Shown: positions 1 through 13,017 of the stretch, one piece after another
Numbering within the stretch: position 1 is the stretch's first letter
Layout of the letters: each line of letters opens with the position of its first letter
Assembly: GCA_019022495.1 (NCBI GenBank)
Contig: JAFEKR010000050.1
Coordinates: 1 to 64,000, forward strand
From: Epichloe hybrida
Taxonomy: Eukaryota > Ascomycota > Sordariomycetes > Hypocreales > Clavicipitaceae
Length of the DNA stretch: 64,000 bases
Reading direction: 5' to 3'
Program-made: the position numbers and the translations under genes
The notes under the pieces: model-generated
Told to the model about the DNA's origin: nothing
Database searches by the model: none
Seen by the model: only the letters and a program-made list of their open reading frames with translations

Positions 1-3000
1 GGAATTTCAGTACGAATAGAAGACTTCCCTTCTATTAAATTAGAAGATAGATACTAATTAACAAGATTAGGGGCCTTCTGCCCTTAATCTTAGTGTGCAA
101 GAGGTTCTAAATAATTAGCTAAAAGAGCAGGTTATTAAGCAACAAGATACTATCAATCTATTATTACATAAAATAGAAGCTTTAACTATAGCTATTAATG
201 ATAGAGGCATGGAGGGTGTGGAAGCTGCTAAGCCCGCTAGTTAGCAGCAAGTTTAGCAGCCTATTTATTAAGATAAGGCACCTAAATCTAGCTTTGTATA
301 AGTTGCCTTTAATAATTTGATTATTAAGGAATTTAATAAGAGGGTTTATAGCTTCCCTAAGACTACTAAGCTTAAAGGAGCTGAAAATTTTGATTAATAG
401 AAACAAGCCCTAGCTATCTAATTTAGAGCTTTAGGCATGCCTAATTTTCTAGATAATCCGGATATTTCTAGGGTGCTAGGGGACGCTGACTAAGCTATTA
501 TCCTTATGTTACTAAGGGATAGTTATACGGAAAGCCTCTAAGCCGCTATAACTTAGCAAAAATCACTTAAAGAAGCCTATAATTTACTTATATAGCAGTA
601 TTCACATAGCGCTAAAATCCAGAGGGGGTCCCTATATTCTAAATTTTATAACCTAAATTTTTATGGTTTTAAGGGGACTTTAGAAGCCTTTAATATAGTG
701 TTTAATAATTTACTAGCTAGATTATTAATTTTAGGGGTCCTAATTAATCCTATAGATTAAGTTAATTAATATCTTTAATCCCTAAAATTAACCTTCCCTT
801 AGTAAGCTAAGAGGCAATGATTTAGCATGTGTATAAATAGGGCTATAGGGGCTCTCTTAGATACCCTAAATCTTTAATTTCTAATAGTAAACCTTCTAGC
901 TAAACAAAGGGATAAGTTATTTATAGTATTTAAAGCCCTAAATTATAGGGCTAAAGACTAAGAAAAGGGTGTTAAAGATAAGGAAAAGGCCCCTAAAGGT
1001 TAAAAAAAGAAGAAAGAAGGCTCTAAAGAAAATAAGGGCTTTTCTAATTTTAATAAGAAGAAAAAAAAGCAAAAGGGTTAAAAATCAGATAAAAAGGATA
1101 CTAAAGAACTCATAGAGGGTTCTTTTATACTAGGGAATTATAACCTTTCTAACGGAGCCCTTACTTCGTACAAGAAACCTAGCTCTTATAGGACTAGTTA
1201 TAGAAGTTCTAGTAATAGTAGCTCTAATTCTAGCTCTAGTAATTCAGATAATAAAAAATAAGAAATTAATACCTTAAATGGTTTTAATTATTATAGTAAA
1301 GACATAAAAAAGGCCCTATTATATAATACAGGTTTAACTATATATATAGTTAATTCTAGGGAGGTCTTTAGGGATTATACCCCTTATAAGAAGGGGAAAT
1401 CTAACTCTATTATAACTAGTGGTGGCCCTATTTATCCTAAGGGTCACGGTAGTGCTATTTCTAAGGTCTTATATTAAAAGAAACCTAATAAATATAGGAC
1501 CTTAGTGCTAAAGGACACTCTATATTTTCCTTAGCTTAATATTAATATAGTTAGTGGCCTTATTTACTATATATCTAGCAGTTGCTTTATAAAAAACTAT
1601 CTTTATCTTAAAGATAGGTCTTATATTGCTACCCTAGATATAGAAAAACATGGTTTTTTCTTTCACGTTAAAAACCAATCTACACTAACGTTACATAAAG
1701 GGCCCTGTAAAAAATCTCATTATATCTAACCTTTTACCTATGCTAGCTTTAGGGGTCATAGCTATCCAATTAGCTACCCTATAGAGGTTTAAATTCCCTC
1801 TAAAAGGCTAGATTAGGCTTCTGATTTAGACGAAATCACTGAAATCAACGAAAATGATAATGATATTAAAGAGATTGTACGGGATAATTTAGGGGATTTA
1901 GTCCCTTCTCTAACGCCTATAGCCCTAGGTTAGGTCCCTTATAAATCTAAAGATATAGATTTAGGGGTGTTAGAGGGCCTTAGTAGAGGAAAAAGGTCCC
2001 TAATACCTCCCTAAGAGGCTTGTGATTCTTAAGGGGCCTAGCAAGGGACTAATAGAGAGAGCCCTAATCTAGACCTAAATCTAGACCCTAATTCAGGCCC
2101 TAAAGACCTTTAATATTAAAAGTTACTAGAACTAGCTAGCCTATAGTATATATAATTAGGGCACCTAAGGCTTCCTTTGCTAAAGAAAACAAGCCTTATA
2201 ACTAAAGGAATCCCTGATTTTTCTAAAATTAAGGATAAAGACTTTAAATATATAGCTTATAATTAATCTAAGATAGTTAGAAGACCTAGGAAATTAGCTA
2301 TCCCTAACCCCCCTAGAGCTCTAGATTAAATAGAGGGGGATACGCTAAAAATCAGCCCTATACTATACAATAAACAGTTAATTTGCTTATTTCTAGTTAA
2401 TCAAAAAACTAGATATAAGTGGGTGTTCTTATTACCTAATAAGGAAGGCCTAACTATTTATAGGGCTATTAAGGGCTTCTTTAAAAGGCTTAAAAATTAA
2501 CTAGGTTAATATCCTAGGCACCTTCACTTTAATAGGGGCTAAGAAATTGATTCTAGTTATTAAATCTAGTTAAATTCTAAAGGGATTAAATTTACAACTT
2601 CTAGTCCCTATATCTATAAGCAAAATGGATTAGTAAAGCGTTCTATTTGTACTATTTTAGATTAATTAAGGGCTACTATTTAGTAGGCAAAATTACCCTT
2701 ATATCTATAGTGTTTTGTATTACCTGCAGTTATTAACCTAGTTAATATAACTACTAATACCACAAAGAATAAAAGCCCTAAATAACTGCTAGCTAGGGAG
2801 CTAAATTAGCCCTATATAACTAATATTAGTAGTATTAGAGCTATAGGATCTCACTATAAGATTCTAATCCCCCTAGAAAAATAACCTAAAGCCTAGAAGT
2901 TAGTAGCTAGAACTATCCCTAGAAGGTTATTAGCTATACTAGGTTCTAACACCTACCTAGTGTATATCCCCTCTAAAAGGCTAGTTATAAAGACTAGCTT

Positions 3001-6000
3001 TATTAAGATTATAAAGCCTATAGGTCCTATCTCTAAAGGATTACCTAGGCTTTCTATAGGGGATAACCCTTTAGAGAGGGAAAATAATTTAGAAAATTAA
3101 GATCTAAATTAAGGTTTAAAGGATTACCCTATAGATAATATAGGAGGTCCCCCTATAGGTTAAGAAAAACACCCTATAGGGCCTATACAACCCCCTAAGG
3201 AACTAATTCCAAAGGCCTTAGAGAAGGCCACGCCTATAACTTCCCTAGGAAATTAGATTTTAACTCCAGACCTTAATTTTAATAAAATTACTAACTTTAA
3301 CCCTAATATTAACCCCATAGATATTAATATTAGTTCCCCTTTTTCTCTAGATTTTATAAAAGAAATCTGCTTTAAGGTATAGGAGAAGCTAAAGGAAAAT
3401 AACCCTAATAGCCCTAAACCTAAGACCTAGAAGCAAGCTATATCTAGCCCTAAAAGGGATAAATAGATAGAAGCTATATATAAGGAATATAAATAGCTTC
3501 TAAAGGCTAGTACTTTTAAATTTATAGGGAATGACTAAGTACCTAAGGGCTATAAAGTACTAAAGAATAGGCTTGTTTATAAGCTTAAAAAGGATAAAGA
3601 AAATAATCCTTTAAAATACAAGGCCTAACTTATTACTAAGGGATTTATATAAATTAAAGGCCTAGATTACCTAGAGACCTTTGTAGCTATAAGCATTCCC
3701 CCTAGCTAGAGGATTTTACTAGCCCTAGTAGCTTAGAATAACTAGGAAAATTAAATAAGTTGATTTTATAAGAGCTTTTCTTAATAGTAAGCTATAATAA
3801 CAGATTTATATAGTTATTCTAGATAGATTTATTGAATTCCTTAAAGCAAATCCTAAATTAGCTAAATTAGCTAAAAGTTTTAGCTATAAACCCTCTAAAG
3901 ATTAAGTAATTCTATTACAAAAATCTTTATATAGCCTAAAACAAAGCTTAAGGGAGTGGCAATAAGCACTAATAGTAGTGCTAAAGTCCCTAGGATTTAA
4001 CCCTCTTATATCTAACCTAGCTATATTCTATAATTCCTCCACTAAAACCTTCATTATTACGTATATAAATGACTGCCTTTTAATTAGACTGGATTTACGT
4101 TATATCTAAAGACTTAAAAAGGAACTTTATAAAGTCTATCTAATAAAAGATAGGGGGCTAGCTAAATTCTTCTTAGGGGTTTAAATCGTATAAGATAGAC
4201 CTAATAGGGTCCTGAAAATTTATTAATCTTAGTATATCTTAGAGGCTTTAAATTAATTTAATATGCTAGATAGTAAGCCTATTAGCATATCTCTTTAGCT
4301 AGGCGTTTTAGCTACGTAGACTACTAAGCTTTTAATAGCTAGCGAAATTAAGCTCTATTAGTGTATTATAGGGACTATAATATACCTAATGTTACTTATA
4401 AGGCTAGACGTAGCCTTTACACTTTAGTGGCTATCTATAGCACTAGCTAGGCCCTATATAAAACACCTAAAAGTAGCTAAAAATTTGCTTAGGTACCTAT
4501 TAGGAACTAAATTCCTTGCTATTATCTATAGGGGAGACCCTAAAGGTATAGCTAGTAAAAGCCTAATAGGTTATTATAATAGTGATTTTGCAGGGGATAA
4601 AAAGACCTCTAAATTAACCTACACTTATCTATTTAAGCTAGCTAGCAGACTTATTAGCTAGAAATCAAAGAAAGCTAGTATAATAGCTCTATTAACATTA
4701 GAAGCTAAAGCTAACGCTATTTGCGAGACCTTCTAGGAGCTATAGTGGCTTTAGGGCTTATTTAAGGAGCTAAAAACCCCTATTTCTCCCCCTATCTAGA
4801 TATATTATAATAATTAAAGCGCTATAACCACTGCCTATAACCTTGCCTTATATAGCTATATAAAGCATACCTTACTAAAGTTTAACTATATTAGGCAATA
4901 GGTTTTAGAGGGTTTAGCTAAGATTGAATATCTAGATATGAAGTTAATGCTTGCAAATAGTCTAACGAAACTATTATCTAGGCCTCTTTATTAGGCTTTT
5001 ATTAGGCTCTTAAGGCTTAATAATCACTAATAACTAATAACTAAATCCCTTTAATAGGGAACTGAAAACAACGCTAAAAAGGGAGCTATATTTAATAATA
5101 GCTAGGAATTTAGAAAGGGGGTCTTTTATCTTTTCCTGTTTTTCCCTTTTATCTATTCTTATCTAAAAGTTCTTGTTTACCCTATATAACTTTATATGTT
5201 TTTAATTAGCTTATACGTAATTCTTTTGTAAAGGGGGTGTTAAAAATAAGACCTATTTTTAGCCCTTTCTAGTTAAAGGACCTTTTAATTACTAGCTTAC
5301 ATTGCAAGCTTAATAGCTACACTGCAGCTATTAATAGTCGCGAAGGTAGCTATTAATAGCTATATTATAGCTATTAATAGCTATAACTAACTATGTAAAT
5401 AACTAATCTAAATCAATTGTGAATTATTTAATTACGTTATGGCTGTAAGCATAGCTATAATCACAGCGCTACTAGTAATTAGGTAAGCTAGGGTGACGTA
5501 AGTAAGTTACCCTATAGCTATCTTTAATAGCGATTTTCTCTTTAACTAAAGGTTATATAAAAGTCTTATATATAGTAAATTAAAGCTAGAAGACAGGGCT
5601 TTTATTTTATGTAGGAATATTTTTTAGACTAAAATTTAGTGTATATAGGTTACTAGTTTATATAGTAGTGAGTCGATTTTTTGGATTTTATATACAAATG
5701 AATTTTATAGAAAACAAAAAGTGGCCTATAAGACCTTTTTAGTGGGCTAGATTCACTAATACAGTTAGTAAGTATATAAGAGGAAGAAGATCTTTTTAAT
5801 CTAGCTAGATAGCTAGGCCTCTTAATCTAATAGCCGCATTGCCTATATAACGTTACTAAAATCAATTCTATTAGTATATAAGATATTATAAAAGTCATCT
5901 AGATTAAATTCTATTAGTTAATAACTACTAAAACCTTCCATTGCGTTACGTTAAATAAATTTAACGTGGTGGTTCTACTAGTCCCTGACCGTAGAGCTGC

Positions 6001-6045
6001 ACCTGAACAGCTGTTGCCAGCTGGCAACTAGCTCCTTACATTTCA
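1..6045 (+). mobile_element. Ty1/copia retrotransposon, copia-1 copy A (5' end outside window), RIP-decayed
   Basis: Decayed gag-pol of a copia-type element, read on the plus strand from about 47 to 5040, followed by a purine-rich tract just before the 3' LTR at 5238. Despite dense TAA/TAG codons the domain order can be followed: gag with a Lys-rich stretch (about 960-1130), protease/integrase region (about 1300-2800), copia reverse transcriptase (about 3480-4200, with YINDCLL where active enzymes have a YVDD box) and RNase H (to about 4850). It aligns nearly end to end with copy B at 55604-62391, which carries fewer mutations; the gag start is ATA here but ATG in copy B. The 5' LTR lies left of the window. 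No functional protein is possible. Stop codons replace CAA, CAG and TGG, as expected of RIP. Confidence 0.93.
5238..6045 (+). repeat. 3' LTR of copia-1 copy A (808 bp)
   Basis: Starts TGTTAAAAATAAG directly after the purine tract AAAGGGGG and ends TTACATTTCA. It matches the 814-bp LTR at 54790-55603 along its whole length with small indels. TG...CA ends are canonical. The right flank runs straight into a TAATAATAG microsatellite, so no target duplication can be read. Confidence 0.9.
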
Positions 6046-6295
6046 ATAGTAATAATAGTAATAATAGTAATAATAGTAATAATAGTAATAATAGTAATAA
6101 TAGTAATAATAGTAATAATAGTAATAATAGTAATAATAGTAATAATAGTAATAATAGTAATAATAGTAATAATAGTAATAATAGTAATAATAGTAATAAT
6201 AGTAATAATAGTAATAATAGTAATAATAGTAATAATAGTAATAATAGTAATAATAGTAATAATAGTAATAATAGTAATAATAGTAAAGACTAAGA
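6046..6295. repeat. Microsatellite, 9-bp unit TAATAATAG
   Basis: About 27 nearly perfect copies of TAATAATAG directly downstream of the copia-1 LTR. The reverse strand is open as a poly-Ile/Thr reading frame, which is a product of the repeat and not a gene. Unlike the older repeats nearby, the array is almost free of variants, so it expanded recently or is homogenised by slippage. Confidence 0.95.
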
Positions 6296-6439
6296 GTAAA
6301 AGCAATAGAAATAGTAGTAGTTAATTAGTAATAACTTAATATATTAATATAAGCTAAATTACTACTTTTTAATCTAAAATCTTAAAGATTACTAATCTAA
6401 GACTAGTAATCTTCGCTAGATTCACTACTAATAGTAGTA

Positions 6440-9400
6440 GGGTTAGCTTTTTCCTTTCCTTTCCCTTTACCTAAGATTTAAATTTAGAGGCATTAGAATC
6501 TTCTAAATTATTAGTATTTTCTAAATTATTAGATTCTTCTAAATCTAATGTATTATATTTAAAAAAGGAAGGATATTCCTTAATTAAAGGTTTTAGGGAT
6601 TGTTTTTCCTAAATATTTAATAATAATAATTCCTATAAGGTTAAATTTAGTAGTAATGTTCTTCTTTTTATAAGAACATTCCTACCTTAATTAAATTAAC
6701 CTTTAATAGCAGTAGATGTTATAGGGATTGCAAGGTATTTTTAAGCTAAAACAGATAAAATTAGAAAAGCATCTTGATTTTTAGCTCACTAATTAAATAT
6801 ATTATCCTAAATAGTAATTAGTATAAGTAAAGTAAGTAACTATTAGTATGTAATAATATACCTTATTATGTAGTTGTTCTAGCTTTATATAACTAGAAAT
6901 TTCATTTTTTCTAGCCTTTTTAATAGATTTATTTCTTTCTTTTGGAAATAAACCTTAGTAAAGGGCTGAAGTAGGTTTCTTAGGCCTAGGATTACTAAAT
7001 AGGCTAGGATGTCTTTTAATTCTAGATAAATTAATAACTAAAGTAAAAGCTTTATTGTTTTTATTATTAGAGCTAGAATTATTAAAAGATTTATTTCTAG
7101 CCTTATATAAGCTTTTATATCTAGTCTTTAATATTAGTATAAATTATAAAGGGATTTAATTTTAAAGGTTAGGGTTAGGAGAGACTAGGGTTATATATAC
7201 TCCTTATATTTAGCTTTTAATAAGTTTAAAATCTTCTTAATTATATCTTTAGTTAGGTTTAACTAATTTCGTAATGCTAATAGATTTAATTAAGGATTAA
7301 GTAAAAATGCTAATAAATAAGGCTTATAAAAGTAAAAGCTTTTATTTATATCTCTAGGAAAATAAGCATTTAACTTTTTTAAGCCTATATTTATTACATT
7401 AGTAAAGGTATTTATAAGTAAATTATAGCTTATTTAATCCTATAAGTGTTAGTATTTAATATAGTAAGATAAAACTATAGATAATAATATACTTTTGCAT
7501 AAGCTTTTTAATCCTTTAATATAGTAGTAAAATATATATATATCTTAACTATAAATAAAGGCATAAGGCTTAATATATTATATTTTTGCCCTTATAATAC
7601 TATAGTTAAATAATAAAAAACCTCTAAAATCTCACTTAAAGTGCTTAAGTCTACTTATTCTTGACTTTTAAGGCAGGTATCTTTAAAAGTAAATATATTG
7701 GTTTTTTTATTAAAGATTAATATAGTTTCCTTTAATAGAAGCGTAGTCTTAATTATTAAATAAGTTAAATTCCGCCTAATATTATTAGCTATAAAGAATA
7801 GTTAGTACTTAATACCTAATAGTATATAGTTAGTAACTTACTTAGTGAAATTTTAGTTATATTGTAATTTACTGCTAGTTTTCCTTAAGATTTAGCCTCT
7901 TTTAAAGCAATAAGCTAATCTTAATAAAGATTTGCATTATTCTTAATTAGAATAGCTAGCTTTTTAACTTTTCCTATAATTCCTATAGTTTAAATTAGTA
8001 ATAAATTTATAAAATAAGATATAATAGCTTACCTTAGATAAGGCCTATAAATTGATCTCTTTTGGTTTTTGTTAAATTTGAAAATTATTCTATTAAATAG
8101 AATAGAATTTCGCTATTCTTATATTTCTTAATATCTTCTGCGCTTATTATAGCTTTTATAAAGCTAGTAATTATATCTTTAGCAATAATGTTTAAAACAT
8201 GTGTAATACATTGGATATCTATAGGTTCTTTAATACTAATACTATTATAATTAGTACTAATAAAAGCACTTATAAAAGTATTATTATTAGAACCATTATT
8301 TCTAGTAAGACTAAAAGAGGTTAATAGTTAATTAGTATATATAGAAACTTATAAAGAATTAATATAACTAACCTTATAATAGATAGTAGTTATATCTTAT
8401 ATAAAGCCATAAGCTAGGTGAATATATTATTTATATATATTTTAGTATATGTGCTTTTTAAGTTTTTAAATCCTAGTTAATAGTATTAGTATTATAAAAG
8501 CTAGGTAATTATAGTTATATAAGTATATACTAAGAAGCTTATATTCTAATTAAAAATCTAAAGTTATCTAATTTCTAATAATTCCTAAATAAGACTTTAA
8601 ATTAAAAGATATCTATATATCTAGTTATAAAGATATATAGCTAAAATTTAAAAAGTGCTTATTAAGCTTAATAATAAGCTCTTAGAAGGATTTATTATAT
8701 AAATTATGGATATTTATAGAAATATTCTAATAATTAAAAGAAGATATAATATTAGAACTATAATTATTAGCTAAATAATAAGGGATTAAGAATAAGTACT
8801 TACTTAAAGTAACTTAGTAATTCTTTAAAAGAATTACTAGTTATAGTAGCAAAAGATAAGTTATTTTCTAGTATAAATTTTATAGCTAGATTAATAACAT
8901 TATCTAGTGAGAATTCACTTAAGGGAGGCCTAGGCCTTTTTTTTGTAAAAAAAGTACTAAGACTTAATTGTAAAGATAGTGAACTTTGGGTTATAAGAGG
9001 TACTAAATTAGATATAATATTAGTAGTGTTATATATAGCTTAATTAATAAAAATAAGGGAATAACTTACTAGTAATCTTAGTACTTTTTTCTTTCTTAGA
9101 TATGCAATAGTAAAATGCCTTATTTTATAATAGCTAGTACTATTAGATAATTAAAAACGTTTAGCTTTATAAGAAAAGCTAAAGGAGCAATTATCTTAAG
9201 TATAATAACATATTACTAATCTTTCCTTATTATAATTAATATCTAAAAGATAATAATTAAATAAGTTATAATTAATAATATAAGCTCTAGTTTTAAAACT
9301 ATAGCTTAGTTAATTTTTAATATTATTCTTAAATTTCCTATTAGAATTACTCTTATTAAAAGAGCTATTAGATTAGGTTTAAGAAATAATATTAGAAGAG

Positions 9401-9450
9401 GTAAAAACTAAAGAGGTAGTTAATTTAGCTATTTTAGTAAGGCTATTGAA
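6440..9450 (-). pseudogene. Decayed hAT-superfamily transposase
   Basis: Reading the minus strand through many stops reveals a hAT transposase. Near 8160-8220 is CITHVLNIIAKD, matching the conserved Cys-x-x-His-x-Leu-Asn segment of the hAT catalytic core. Near 8850-8910 is NLAIKFILENNLSFA, typical of the region preceding the core. Near 6600-6800 is the C-terminal hATC dimerisation domain, including KYLAIPITSTAIKG and a downstream Arg-Arg-x-x-Leu. Domain order is correct for the minus strand. Tryptophan and glutamine positions have become stops, consistent with RIP. Terminal inverted repeats for this copy were not identified. It is a candidate relative of the enzyme that moved the CAGAGTATTG elements elsewhere in the window, but that link is inference. 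Confidence 0.8.
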
Positions 9451-9654
9451 TTTATAAAGGTATTTAAAGATTTGGATTATAAAGAGTAAATTTTAAGCTT
9501 TATAATAGTATAAAGTTTATATCTTAAAGTGTAATATTAGAAAAGATATAAGGATATAAAGTGTAAAGGAAATAGGGAAGGGAAAGGAAGCTTACTTATA
9601 AAGAAAAGGTTTTATTATATAATATATTATACATAAAGTAAGGGGGTCTTATTA

Positions 9655-9990
9655 CTATAGAACTCTAATAATACTAATATAAGTAAAAGTAACCTATAAT
9701 GTTATTACTATAGTAAATAATAGGTTAAACCTAGTTAAATTAATAGTAGGATTCTATTATAATATAAATATAGAATTCTATTAATACTAATATAAGTAAA
9801 AGTAACCTATAATATTACTATTATAGGAGAAAATATGTTAAACCTAGTTATCTTAATAGTAGGATTTTATTATAATATTACTATTAAATTCTATTAAGAC
9901 TAATATAAGTAAAGGTAACTTATAATATTACTATAAAATTCTATTATTACCAAATTATAAATATAAGTAAAAGTAATATAGAATTTAGCT
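9655..9990. repeat. Tandem repeat, about 113-bp unit, about 3 copies
   Basis: The phrase ACTAATATAAGTAAA recurs at about 9672 and 9785 with a variant at about 9898, each followed by the same arrangement of AACCTATAAT, GTTAAACCTAGTTA and an A/T-rich stretch. It lies between the hAT transposase relic and a TAGAGTATTACAC motif. No coding potential. Confidence 0.75.
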
Positions 9991-10038
9991 ATTATAAAAG
10001 TATAGAATAAAACTAGTTATATTTATATTAATAATATA

Positions 10039-10160
10039 TAGAGTATTACACTATAATTAACTTATAGTGTATTTTTTTAAATAAATAATATATATCTAAT
10101 CTAGAAAAATATATAGAGATATAAAACTTCTATTTTTAGATAAATTATTAATTTATTATT
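10039..10160 (+). repeat. Decayed hAT-like terminus (type-2 end)
   Basis: TAGAGTATTACACTATAA followed by TTATAGTGTATTTTTTT and GAGATATAAAACTTC mirrors the type-2 terminus at 18592-18700 (CAGAGTATTGCACTACAA, then the same downstream blocks) with C-to-T and G-to-A changes. It is the left end of a further foldback-type element reading to the right. Its partner end was not found. Confidence 0.6.
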
Positions 10161-10334
10161 ATAAAACTTTACTAATAGCTCTTTAATTAAAAGTGGGCCC
10201 TAGACTTTAGTATTTTATAGATATTTTTAATTAATATAGTAACGAATATATATAATAATAAGACTATAATTATAAATTAAGAAATTAAAAGTGGGCCTAT
10301 ATTATTTACTTATATATAGCTAAAAAATTAAAGC

Positions 10335-10425
10335 GAATCCGCATTTTTATCTAATCACTAAGGTTATAAGGTGCCTTGCTTCTAGGGTTTAAAATCTAGG
10401 TTTCAAACCCTAGGTTTCGAGCCCA
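10335..10425 (+). repeat. tRNA-like segment, candidate tRNA-derived SINE or decayed tRNA
   Basis: The stretch TCACTAAGGTTATAAGG, then TGCCTTGCTTC, then TAGGTTTCAAACCC resembles the D-arm (A box), anticodon-arm and T-arm (B box) spacing of a tRNA. A second B-box-like block, AGGTTTCGAGCCC, follows 14 bases later. Acceptor-stem pairing is not evident. The segment retains more CpG than its surroundings. A SINE head is the likeliest reading; a chance match is possible. Confidence 0.4.
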
Positions 10426-10749
10426 TAGGCTTTTTATACCTTAGCTCTTATTCGAAATTAAATTTCATTTTTCACAAATTTAACCACTTAACCACATCTA
10501 GGAAGTGTACATTATTTATAGAAGAGAGTTTACTTCAGCTTAGGTTATATAATTACCTTAGTTTAAAATCTTAAACTACTTAAACCTTAGCTTAGTTTCT
10601 AATATCTTAAATAAAGTTTCTAATATCTAAATAAAGGATAATCCTAGTTTTTTTTTTATATATAATAAAGAAATAATCTAAATTAGGATAAAGTAATTTA
10701 CTTATTAAGATTTATTATTAATATTATATAGGTGCTTAAAGATCTAATA
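10426..10749. other. AT-rich spacer without recognised feature
   Basis: Contains two near-identical short blocks, TAGTTTCTAATATCTTAAA and AAGTTTCTAATATCTAAA (about 10597-10640), and a poly-T run. No coding signal and no terminal repeats were seen. Confidence 0.5.
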
Positions 10750-11125
10750 TATCTTATATTAGCTTATACTAGCTTATACTAGCTTATACTAGCTTATACT
10801 AGCTTATACTAGCTTATAATAGCGTAAGATAGCTTAAGATAGCTTATACTAGCTTAAAATAGCTTATACTAGCTTAAGATAGCTTATACTAGCATAAGAT
10901 AGCTTAAGATAGCTTAAGATAGCTTAAGATACCTTATACTAGCTTAAGATACCTTATAATAGCTTAAGATAGCTTAGGATAGCTTACGATACCTTATACT
11001 AGCTTAAGATAGCTCAAGATACCTTATACTAGCTTAAGATAGCTTAAGATAGCTTAAGATAGCTTAAGATAGCTTATAATAGCTTAAGATACCTTATACT
11101 AGCTTATAATAGCTTATAATACTAA
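10750..11125. repeat. 10-bp satellite array (AGCTTATACT/AGCTTAAGAT variants)
   Basis: About 37 tandem copies of a 10-mer built on AGCTTA followed by TACT, AGAT or TAAT. The same unit fills the interior of the foldback elements at 13018-17086, 18806-28688, 47914-49244 and 59275-60954. This array therefore probably belongs to a related element, perhaps the one whose terminus lies at 10039. Variant units are interspersed in blocks, as expected of unequal exchange. Confidence 0.9.
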
Positions 11126-11329
11126 TATTACTAATATTTGTAAGGGCTTAGGCTTTGCCTAAGTATTATTCGCATAGCAGTTAGAGAGGGGAGTAGTAAA
11201 AGTAGTTAGGGTAAGGAAAGGAGGCTTATATAAGTAGCCTAAGGGGTATAAGAGGCACTACTAGGGATAGCCTTTTACTTTTTCTCCTTTTTTCTTAAAT
11301 CTCTTAATACTATATTAATGCCCTATTAT
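11126..11329. other. Spacer between 10-bp satellite and gypsy relic
   Basis: Less AT-rich stretch containing TAAGGGCTTAGGCTTTGCC and a purine-rich run. It could be leader or LTR sequence of the retroelement that follows, but no second copy is present to test this. Confidence 0.3.
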
Positions 11330-12805
11330 AGTTACCTAGGGGCTAGTTTATAATAATTAAGAGACTTCCTTTAGTCCTTTTTAATAACTACTAAAAGATA
11401 TAATAGAAATACTAATAAATATATTAATAAATATAATAAATATACTTTAACTATAAGACTAACTTAGCTAGGGAATAATAACTCCCTTATCTAATGCTAT
11501 AGCATTACTAGTAGCTTAATAAGCCTAATTTAAAATACTTTAACTTATACTTAATAAGTAAATAGTAAAGCTAGCGTGCCTCTAATAATAAGTAACTATA
11601 AATACTATAAGACCTTTAACCTAACTACCTATTATAGCCTAGCCTAATACCCTAATAGTTAACCTTACTTTACCTCTTACTTTTAACCTAGTCCTAACTA
11701 TACCTAAGGTAAAATAAAAACCTATCCCTATAGGTAACTTATATAATAGTAATAAGGCCTTATTTACTATATAAAGGTTTCTAATAAAATATAAGCTATA
11801 GGTAAATAAGGACTTTATTAAAACTAATAAAAATAAGTAAATATTTATTTACTAGAACTTATTCTTTAAAGTCTAGTCTTAGGTAATTACTTTCTTTAAA
11901 TAAGGTAGTATTTATAATTTTAACCTAGCTAAATTCCTAGAATACCTTAGGTTTATATTCTTTAATTTATATAGATAGGAAATAGCCCTTATAAAGCTTA
12001 ACTAGATAAAATAAGGCCTAGGGGAGCTATTTTCTATATTCTTTATTTACTTTATAAAGAAGCTTTTATTAGTAAGAGAGAATTATTAGGGGGATAATAT
12101 AAAGCTAGTAAAGCTTTAATAAGCGCTTAATAAGTATTTAAAAGAAATTAGTATAGGCTAGGGTATTAGCTAATGTATATAGTATATAGCTATTATATAG
12201 TATTATAAGATTATAGTTAATATTAAGGCCCTTACTATAGAGAATAAGTACTAGTTTTAATATAAACTATAGCTAGCTAAACCTTTACCTTAAACTAATT
12301 ATAAGGGTAATATACTAATAACTAGGGTATATATAATAAGGACTTAATTAGGAAAATAAAATAAGCTAGTTAAGAAGGAGAAGGGTCTAAAGCTTACTAT
12401 AAATATATAATAGGCTAAATAGGTATTAAAAGTAAAGTTAGCTAAATACTATTAGGAGAGATACTACCTTTAATATAAGTCCAAGAACTACTATATTTAG
12501 GAGTATACCTTCCTCTTACTCTATTACCTATAGGTTAGTATTAACTTATATAGAGTAAATAAGGAAAGTGTAAATAAGAAGGTAAACATTTCCCCTATAG
12601 AAAATAAGTAGCCCTTAAGTAAAGTCTTATATAAGGGTAAGAAGGCTAATTATATACTATAATATAGGATAACTATTTAAGCTATATAGAGTTAGAGTAG
12701 GATATAGGATAATATATAAACTAATTACTATTCTTAATTCCTATACTCTTTAATATATATTATTATATTAATATCTAGATTAATTATAGTTATAATTATT
12801 ATAGT
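11330..12805 (+). pseudogene. Retroelement gag-like relic, 5' half of the Ty3/gypsy element
   Basis: Plus-strand reading through stops gives a gag-like protein: a helical Leu/Lys-rich segment near 11900-12130 (NLAKFLEYLRF-like) and a Lys/Tyr-rich tail near 12450-12540 where a zinc knuckle would be expected. It is interrupted at 12806-12813 by the target duplication GCTATAAG of a hAT-like element. The matching GCTATAAG flanks the reverse-transcriptase part at 17087-18591 in opposite orientation, so both are probably halves of one gypsy element. Family assignment of this half rests on that linkage. Confidence 0.55.
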
Positions 12806-12813
12806 GCTATAAG

Positions 12814-13017
12814 CAGAGTATTGTTTGTAGTTAGTGTAGTGTGTTTTGTAGTTTTTATATTTAATTTTATAGCTAGCTTATAATTAAATAGATTATCCTA
12901 TAAATTACGTAATCCTATAGAGATAAATCCTAAGAAAAATACTATATATAAAAGTGGGTCTAAAAGTGGACCCCTTGCCTGTAAATTAGAAAAACTACAT
13001 TTGTAGTGTATTCTTAG
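12814..13017 (+). mobile_element. Outer hAT-like foldback element, left half
   Basis: Begins CAGAGTATTGTTTGTAG (type-1 end) directly after the 8-bp sequence GCTATAAG at 12806-12813, and stops at ATTCTTAG (13010-13017), the target site of the next nested element. Its other half is at 18592-18797, inverted. The two halves share GTGGGTCTA, CCCCTTGCCT and AAATTAGAAAAACTACATT blocks, so the intact element was a foldback of about 410 bp. No coding capacity. Confidence 0.75.

Noticed and set aside
6036..6305. Long open frame of Ile/Thr repeats.
   Set aside because: Pure product of the TAATAATAG microsatellite.
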